A stretch of 64,000 nucleotides of DNA from Lujinxingia vulgaris (GTDB lineage Bacteria > Myxococcota_A > Bradymonadia > Bradymonadales > Bradymonadaceae). Below, in pieces: positions 60,004 through 64,000 of the stretch (within the stretch, counting starts at the first letter, position 1; each line of letters starts with the position of its first letter). The position numbers and the translations under genes were made by a program. The notes beneath the pieces are model-generated. The model saw only the letters and a list, made by a program, of their open reading frames with translations. It was not told the DNA's origin and did no database searches. Location of the stretch: the NCBI RefSeq assembly GCF_007997015.1, contig NZ_VOSM01000009.1, positions 62,001-126,000 on the forward strand, given 5' to 3'.

Positions 60004-60450
60004 TCAGATAACCTCTACGCTGCCCCCGACGCCTTCGATCGCCGCTTTCGCGGACTTGCTGAACTTGGTGGCTTTGACCGAAAGCTTCTTGGTCAGTTCA
60101 CCGTTGCCCAGGATCTTCACGCCGTCGAGGTTTCGCTTGACCAGGCCCTTGGAACGCAACGACTCGAGATCGACGGTATCGCCGTCCTCAAAGACGCGCT
60201 CAAGGTCCTGAAGATTGATGATGGTGTAGTGCTTCTCGAAGGGGTTGGAGAAACCGACCTTCGGCAGGCGCCGATGGAGCGGAGTCTGACCACCCTCGAA
60301 GCGAGCATGCACCGAACCACCGCTGCGGGCTTTCTGGCCCTTCTGACCCTTACCGGCGGTTTTGCCGAGGGTGGAGCCATGACCGCGACCGACACGCTTG
60401 CGCTTTCGGTTCGCCCCTTTGGGGGCTTTAAGGTTGGTGAGATCAGTCAT
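60004..60450 (-). CDS. rplO: 50S ribosomal protein L15
   Basis: L15, 148 residues. The basic Gly-rich N-terminal extension ([20 protein letters not shown]) and the [15 protein letters not shown] motif are diagnostic. It starts 2 bp after rpmD and ends next to the secY start. Confidence 0.97.
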   Translation of the reverse strand: MTDLTNLKAPKGANRKRKRVGRGHGSTLGKTAGKGQKGQKARSGGSVHARFEGGQTPLHRRLPKVGFSNPFEKHYTIINLQDLERVFEDGDTVDLESLRSKGLVKRNLDGVKILGNGELTKKLSVKATKFSKSAKAAIEGVGGSVEVI

Positions 60451-60452
60451 GA

Positions 60453-60638
60453 TTATTCCTCAATCGTTTCCACGGTCACCAGGTGCTGGACCTTGGCGAT
60501 CTGGCCACGGGTGGTGGGATGATCGGTAACGACCACGCTGTCGCGAATCTTGCGCAGTCCCAGGCTATGTACGTTGGCGCGCTGACGCTCGGTTTTACCG
60601 GCGAGGCCACGCACCAGAGTGACTTTAAGCTGAGCCAT
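60453..60638 (-). CDS. rpmD: 50S ribosomal protein L30
   Basis: 61-residue L30 with the family core [20 protein letters not shown] and [20 protein letters not shown]. It is separated from rpsE by 125 bp, which is unusual, with a hairpin in the gap. Confidence 0.95.
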   Translation of the reverse strand: MAQLKVTLVRGLAGKTERQRANVHSLGLRKIRDSVVVTDHPTTRGQIAKVQHLVTVETIEE

Positions 60639-60713
60639 GGTGTGCTCCTATATCGAACGCACAGTGCAAATCAAGCGCACCGGCGATCGGCTCATGGGTG
60701 GGGGTGAGAGCGG

Positions 60714-60748
60714 CCGCGCGGCGCGATGGTTTGCATCGCGCCACGCGG
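60714..60748 (-). promoter_or_regulatory. stable hairpin between rpsE and rpmD
   Basis: A 15-position stem with one mismatch (CCGCG-C-GGCGCGATG / CATCGCGCC-A-CGCGG, 5-nt loop) is followed by no T run on the minus strand. It may be a processing site or a ribosomal-protein-binding leader that sets rpmD and downstream expression. Confidence 0.55.
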
Positions 60749-60763
60749 GACTCTCTACCCGAA

Positions 60764-61276
60764 TCAGGCGCTGGCTTCTTCGCTGACATCCTGACCGAGA
60801 CGGCGGCGGTAATCATCCGGATCGCTGAGCTGCTTGAGGGCGTCCATGGTGGCCCGCACGACGTTGTGCGGGTTGTTGGAGCCCAGGCTCTTGGAGAGGA
60901 TGTTGCCGACACCGGCAAGCTCGAGGATGTAGCGCACCGCCCCACCGGCGATGATACCGGTACCGGCGCTGGCCGGACGAAGGAGCACGCGACCGGAGTT
61001 AAAACGGCCCAGCGCTTCGTGGGGAATGGTGCCATCGAGAAGCGGCACGGTGATCATGGATTTGCGGGCCTGCTCGTTCGCCTTGCGGATCGCCTCGGGG
61101 ACCTCATTGGCCTTACCGTGTCCAACCCCAACGCGACCGTCGCCGTCGCCGACGACCACAATCGCGCCAAAGCTGAATCGACGGCCGCCCTTGACGACTT
61201 TCGAGACTCGGCTGATGGCGACGACCTGATCACGGAGATCCGAGTCGGCGCTTCTTCTACGTCGTCCTTGTGCCAC
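60764..61276 (-). CDS. rpsE: 30S ribosomal protein S5
   Basis: S5, 170 residues, a fidelity protein at the 30S back. The double-stranded-RNA-binding start ([20 protein letters not shown]), [18 protein letters not shown] and the [19 protein letters not shown] core are canonical. The start is GTG at 61276, with GGGAGG upstream. 12 bp after rplR. Confidence 0.97.
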   Translation of the reverse strand: MAQGRRRRSADSDLRDQVVAISRVSKVVKGGRRFSFGAIVVVGDGDGRVGVGHGKANEVPEAIRKANEQARKSMITVPLLDGTIPHEALGRFNSGRVLLRPASAGTGIIAGGAVRYILELAGVGNILSKSLGSNNPHNVVRATMDALKQLSDPDDYRRRLGQDVSEEASA

Positions 61277-61288
61277 AGTGCCTCCCTA

Positions 61289-61657
61289 TCAGAACTGGAG
61301 GCCCGCTTCGCGGGCCCCCTCGGCCACCGCCGCGATGCGACCGTGGTAGATGAATCCGTTGCGATCGAAGACCACCTGATCGATGCCCTTCTCGAGGGCA
61401 CGCGCGGCAAGAAGCTTACCCACTTCTTTGGCCTGGGCGGTCTTGTCGAGCTCGGACAACTCCGAGCGCTTCTCTTTATCGTTGCTGCCAGCTGCGGCGA
61501 GCGTGCGGCCGTCGATATCATCGACAAGCTGCGCGTAGATGCCGGAGTTGGAGCGGAACACCGTCAGGCGCGGACGCTCGGCGGTACCCGTGATCTTCTT
61601 GCGAATGCGACGCTTGCGGCGAAGCCGGTTGCTCGCTTTATCGCTCTTACTAAGCAT
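61289..61657 (-). CDS. rplR: 50S ribosomal protein L18
   Basis: L18, 122 residues, a 5S rRNA-binding protein. It has [20 protein letters not shown] at the start, [12 protein letters not shown] in the centre and [19 protein letters not shown] at the end. Normal spc-operon position. Confidence 0.97.
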   Translation of the reverse strand: MLSKSDKASNRLRRKRRIRKKITGTAERPRLTVFRSNSGIYAQLVDDIDGRTLAAAGSNDKEKRSELSELDKTAQAKEVGKLLAARALEKGIDQVVFDRNGFIYHGRIAAVAEGAREAGLQF

Positions 61658-61705
61658 GATGAGACCTCTTCAGTGAACCCTTCGCCCGGAGGCGAGGGGG
61701 TGCGA

Positions 61706-62242
61706 TTAGGCGCCGGACTTGCCAGCCTTACGACGGATGATTTCGTCGCTGTACTTGATGCCCTTGCCCTTGTAGGGCTCCGGCTTACGCAGGCCACGGA
61801 TCTTGGCTGCAACCTGACCGAGCAGCTCTTTGTCCACGCTCTCCAGCGTCAGTTGCGTCTGACGCTCGATGGTGGCGCTGACCGAAGCGGGCAGCTCGAA
61901 CATGATCGGGTGGCTGTAGCCCAGGTCGAAGCGAATGAACTGACCGCGCTGTTCGGCACGGTAGCCAACGCCGTTGATCTCCAGCGAGCGCTTGTAGCCC
62001 TCGGAGACGCCTTCGACCATGTTGGCGACCAGGCTGCGCACAAGGCCCTGGAAGCTGCGGGCGGTGCGGCCCTCATCGCGACGCGAGATGATGATCTCAC
62101 CATCTTCGATCTTCACTTCCACTTCCTGGCTGAGCTCACGGCTCAACTCGCCCTTGGGGCCTTTGACCAGGATCGTGTGACCGTCGAGTTTGACGTCGAC
62201 TTTCTCCGGGATGGTTACCGGCTGTTTACCAATTCGACTCAT
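61706..62242 (-). CDS. rplF: 50S ribosomal protein L6
   Basis: L6, 178 residues. MSRIGKQPVTIPEKVDVKLD opens the first domain, and the second ends with the conserved IRGLRKPEPYKGKGIKY signature. 23 bp after rpsH. Confidence 0.97.
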   Translation of the reverse strand: MSRIGKQPVTIPEKVDVKLDGHTILVKGPKGELSRELSQEVEVKIEDGEIIISRRDEGRTARSFQGLVRSLVANMVEGVSEGYKRSLEINGVGYRAEQRGQFIRFDLGYSHPIMFELPASVSATIERQTQLTLESVDKELLGQVAAKIRGLRKPEPYKGKGIKYSDEIIRRKAGKSGA

Positions 62243-62265
62243 TTTATTCTCCCGAGGTCAAAGGC

Positions 62266-62667
62266 TCAGTAAACGGTGCAGAGCAGCTCACCGCCGACCT
62301 TGGCCGCGCGGGCGTCGGCGTCGGAGAGCACACCACGCGAGGTGGAGAGCACCGCCAGGCCGAGGCCATTGAGCACGCTGGGGATTTCACCGACACCGAC
62401 GTAGACGCGGCGAGAGGGCTTGCTCACTCGCTTAAGCGAGCGAATCATGCCGACTTCATCCTTGTCGTAGCGAAGCGTGACGACGAGCTTGCCCTGGGGG
62501 CCCTCATCGAGGCGCTCCACGCCGCCGACGTAGCCGCGATCGGCCAGGATCTGGATGACCGCGTACTTCAGGTTGCTGGCGGGCATCTCCACCGTGGCGT
62601 GACCGGCCTGCTGGCCGTTACGAATACGGGTGAGCATATCCGCTACCGGATCTTGCACCACTCCCAT
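62266..62667 (-). CDS. rpsH: 30S ribosomal protein S8
   Basis: S8, 133 residues, a primary 16S-binding protein and the known autogenous regulator of the spc operon in E. coli. DPVADMLTRIRNGQQAGH and the closing STSRGVLSDADARAAKVGGE are diagnostic. The ATG at 62667 has AAGGAG six bases before. An earlier in-frame start is rejected. Confidence 0.97.
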   Translation of the reverse strand: MGVVQDPVADMLTRIRNGQQAGHATVEMPASNLKYAVIQILADRGYVGGVERLDEGPQGKLVVTLRYDKDEVGMIRSLKRVSKPSRRVYVGVGEIPSVLNGLGLAVLSTSRGVLSDADARAAKVGGELLCTVY

Positions 62668-62824
62668 GATCACTCCTTGTTCGGTCCGGTTCCTCTCGCT
62701 CACAGGGTTGCAGGCTTAGTGGAAGCCCGCAGACGCGGTGAGGATGAGAGGCCTTTACCGAAGTGTGCGGCGAGGTTGAAGCGACCACCTTTGGCCGAAT
62801 CCCTCGTCGCGAGTTCTGGTTAAC

Positions 62825-63010
62825 TTACCAACTGGCCTTCGTCACACCCGGGAGCTCGCCGCGCAGGGCAAGTTCACGGAAGCAAATCCGGCACATGTCG
62901 AACTTACGAAGGTACGCCCGTGAGCGACCGCAGCGGGGGCAGCGGTTGTACTCGCGCACGGCGAACTTCGCCTTCTTCTTCGATTTTTCTACAAGAGCTT
63001 TGCGTGCCAC
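62825..63010 (-). CDS. rpsN: 30S ribosomal protein S14, zinc-binding short type
   Basis: 61 residues with the zinc ribbon Cys24/Cys27 and Cys40/Cys43 (CPRCG, CRICF) and the basic start [15 protein letters not shown]. This is the C+ (rpsZ) type, not the long zinc-free form. A 157-bp gap follows before rpsH. Confidence 0.97.
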   Translation of the reverse strand: MARKALVEKSKKKAKFAVREYNRCPRCGRSRAYLRKFDMCRICFRELALRGELPGVTKASW

Positions 63011-63085
63011 ACGTATCTCCGCGTGTCGGGCCGAACCAAACGATTGGGAGCGCGCGGCCTCGGCCGGCCAACGCGCTCACAGTGC

Positions 63086-63625
63086 TTACTTGCGGAAGGG
63101 CATGCCCAGCTTGCGCAGCAGAGCCAGGCCCACTTCGTCGTTCTCCGCGCTGGTGACGATCGTGATGTTCATCCCGCGGATCTTGTCGACCTTATCGTAG
63201 TCGATTTCCGGGAAGATGATCTGCTCACGCACACCGAGCGAGTAGTTTCCGTGGCCGTCGAACGACTTGGGGCTGATGCCCTTGAAGTCGCGAACACGGG
63301 GAAGCGCAACGTAGATCAGGCGCTCAAGAAATTCCCACATACGCTCACCGCGCAGGGTGACTTTGACGCCGATCGGCATCCCTTCGCGCAGCTTGAAGGT
63401 CGCAATGGAGCGACGAGCGCGAGCGACGACGGGCTTCTGGCCGGTGATGATGGCCATCTCGGCGGCGGCACCTTCGATGATCTTGGAGTTCTGGACGGCT
63501 TCGCCCAGGCCCATGTTCACCGAGACTTTCTTGATGCGCGGAACCCTCATCGGGTTGGAGAAGGTGTGCTCCTCCATCAGCGCGGGGACGATCTCATTAC
63601 GGTACTTCTGTTCCAAAAACGCCAT
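63086..63625 (-). CDS. rplE: 50S ribosomal protein L5
   Basis: L5, 179 residues, which binds 5S rRNA and P-site t[42 protein letters not shown] and [20 protein letters not shown] match the family. The ATG at 63625 has GGAGA eight bases upstream. It is preceded by an unusually long, structured 234-bp gap. Confidence 0.97.
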   Translation of the reverse strand: MAFLEQKYRNEIVPALMEEHTFSNPMRVPRIKKVSVNMGLGEAVQNSKIIEGAAAEMAIITGQKPVVARARRSIATFKLREGMPIGVKVTLRGERMWEFLERLIYVALPRVRDFKGISPKSFDGHGNYSLGVREQIIFPEIDYDKVDKIRGMNITIVTSAENDEVGLALLRKLGMPFRK

Positions 63626-63683
63626 TTTGGGTTCTCCATCGCTGGCAGGTTTCTGTACCACCAGCCTAAAACGGTTTTCTCAC

Positions 63684-63720
63684 CCGGGGAGCAAGCGCAG
63701 AAGCGCTTGAAGAGCCCCGG
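63684..63720 (-). promoter_or_regulatory. two-part hairpin in the rplE leader
   Basis: An inner stem (AAGCGC / GCGCTT, 4-nt loop) is enclosed by an outer CCGGGG / CCCCGG stem with internal loops. It lies 59 bp upstream of rplE on the minus strand and is a candidate binding site for a ribosomal protein. Confidence 0.45.
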
Positions 63721-63745
63721 AGGTTGGCGCCTCACACAAAAAAGA

Positions 63746-63766
63746 CGATGAAGACGATCTTCATCG
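63746..63766 (-). terminator. terminator-like hairpin upstream of rplE
   Basis: A 9-bp perfect stem (CGATGAAGA / TCTTCATCG, 3-nt loop) is followed on the minus strand by TCTTTTTTG. It looks like a real intrinsic terminator although it lies inside the ribosomal cluster. It would end or attenuate transcripts from the upstream gene. Confidence 0.6.
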
Positions 63767-63783
63767 CCGTACAGAGGGCGCCC

Positions 63784-63812
63784 TACTTAACGAACGCGCC
63801 CGGATGTGTCAA
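63784..63812 (-). promoter_or_regulatory. possible promoter upstream of rplE
   Basis: On the minus strand a perfect TTGACA is followed after 17 bases by TAAGTA, a poor -10. The start of transcription would be only about 10 bases before the terminator-like hairpin, which weakens the case. Confidence 0.3.
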
Positions 63813-63819
63813 GCGCAAC

Positions 63820-63846
63820 GAGCGCCCCCGGATCTCGGGGACGCTC
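63820..63846 (-). repeat. imperfect hairpin after the partial gene
   Basis: Stem GAGCG-C-CCCCG / CGGGG-A-CGCTC with one mismatch and a 5-nt loop, 13 bp after the stop codon of the partial gene. No T run. Confidence 0.4.
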
Positions 63847-63859
63847 GCTGTGAAAGATC

Positions 63860-64000
63860 TTACTCGAAGACTTCTTCGGTCTTGGTGCTGTAGCGCACCT
63901 TCTTGACCTGGGCGCCTTCGTCACCGCCGAAGCTGGCGACAGCGTCGCGCTTGGTGGTGAAGAGCTCACCGTCCTTGCCACGCCAGCGAGCGCTGGTGCG
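63860..64000 (-). CDS. C-terminal part of a gene running off the window, possibly ribosomal protein L24
   Basis: Only the last 46 codons are visible, ending in KKVRYSTKTEEVFE and TAA. Its place before rplE is where rplX (L24) is expected. The ending is compatible with the basic L24 tail (KKVRV-x-K-x-(S/T)-GE-V), preceded here by a Lys/Asp/Glu-rich stretch, LFTTKRDAVASFGGDEGAQV, that is not typical. The assignment rests mostly on gene order. The 5' end lies outside the window. Confidence 0.5.
   Translation of the reverse strand, partial: RTSARWRGKDGELFTTKRDAVASFGGDEGAQVKKVRYSTKTEEVFE

Noticed and set aside
60698-62272. A 524-codon plus-strand open frame opposite rpsE, rplR and rplF
   Set aside because: It lies antisense to three certain ribosomal protein genes, has no family resemblance, and is the expected by-product of high GC codon use.

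Overview
The window is high-GC, gene-dense bacterial chromosome from a Gram-negative organism with the Myxococcota style of envelope and regulation. It has an Agl/Glt-like TolQR-TonB-TPR gene cluster, an AgmX/PglI-type C-terminal domain, Cys-rich lipoproteins, a eukaryote-like Ser/Thr kinase, a sigma-54-type AAA+ protein and many secreted proteins of unknown function. The best guess is a bradymonadal (class Bradymonadia) or a related deltaproteobacterial lineage. This is inferred from gene content; no rRNA gene is present to test it. I see no tRNA, rRNA, CRISPR array, insertion sequence or prophage.

Layout. 1-12.4 kb: a P1B-4-type metal pump, the ABC-F translation factor EttA, a double cyclic-nucleotide-domain protein, a HAD-fold protein, a degenerate sigma-54-type AAA+ protein, an unknown membrane protein, a lipoprotein, and an operon of five small envelope proteins (holin-X-like, DUF3618, YqjD-like, unknown, YtxH-like). 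12.4-16.9 kb: a membrane-anchored Ser/Thr kinase, then a three-gene unit for a Wza-like export lipoprotein, an outer-membrane barrel and a periplasmic protein. 16.9-29.6 kb: nine genes on the minus strand that resemble the M. xanthus Agl motor and Glt core: coiled-coil and TPR periplasmic proteins, a TPR lipoprotein, a small secreted protein, one TolQ/ExbB, two TolR/ExbD and a GltG/AgmX-like protein. 29.8-31.3 kb: speD and speE for spermidine synthesis.

31.7-37.1 kb: PolX, a thiol peroxidase that lacks the usual resolving Cys, and three accessory proteins. 37.2-49.6 kb: a near-perfect sigma-54 promoter with an upstream palindrome, followed by TadE/TadG-like pseudopilin genes and a series of secreted proteins. 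Two large lipoproteins in that series share an N-terminal domain and a Cys-rich plus beta-sandwich module. This is the most likely place for an undescribed system. 49.8-54.5 kb: a DUF1328 protein, a tandem-duplicated alkaline phosphatase and a TPR lipoprotein.

54.6-64 kb: the minus-strand ribosomal spc/alpha region, from a probable partial rplX through rplE-rpsN-rpsH-rplF-rplR-rpsE-rpmD-rplO-secY-adk and infA-rpmJ-rpsM-rpsK-rpoA-rplQ. rpsD and map are missing from their usual places. Several intergenic hairpins and a clear sigma-70 promoter before infA divide the cluster into transcription units.
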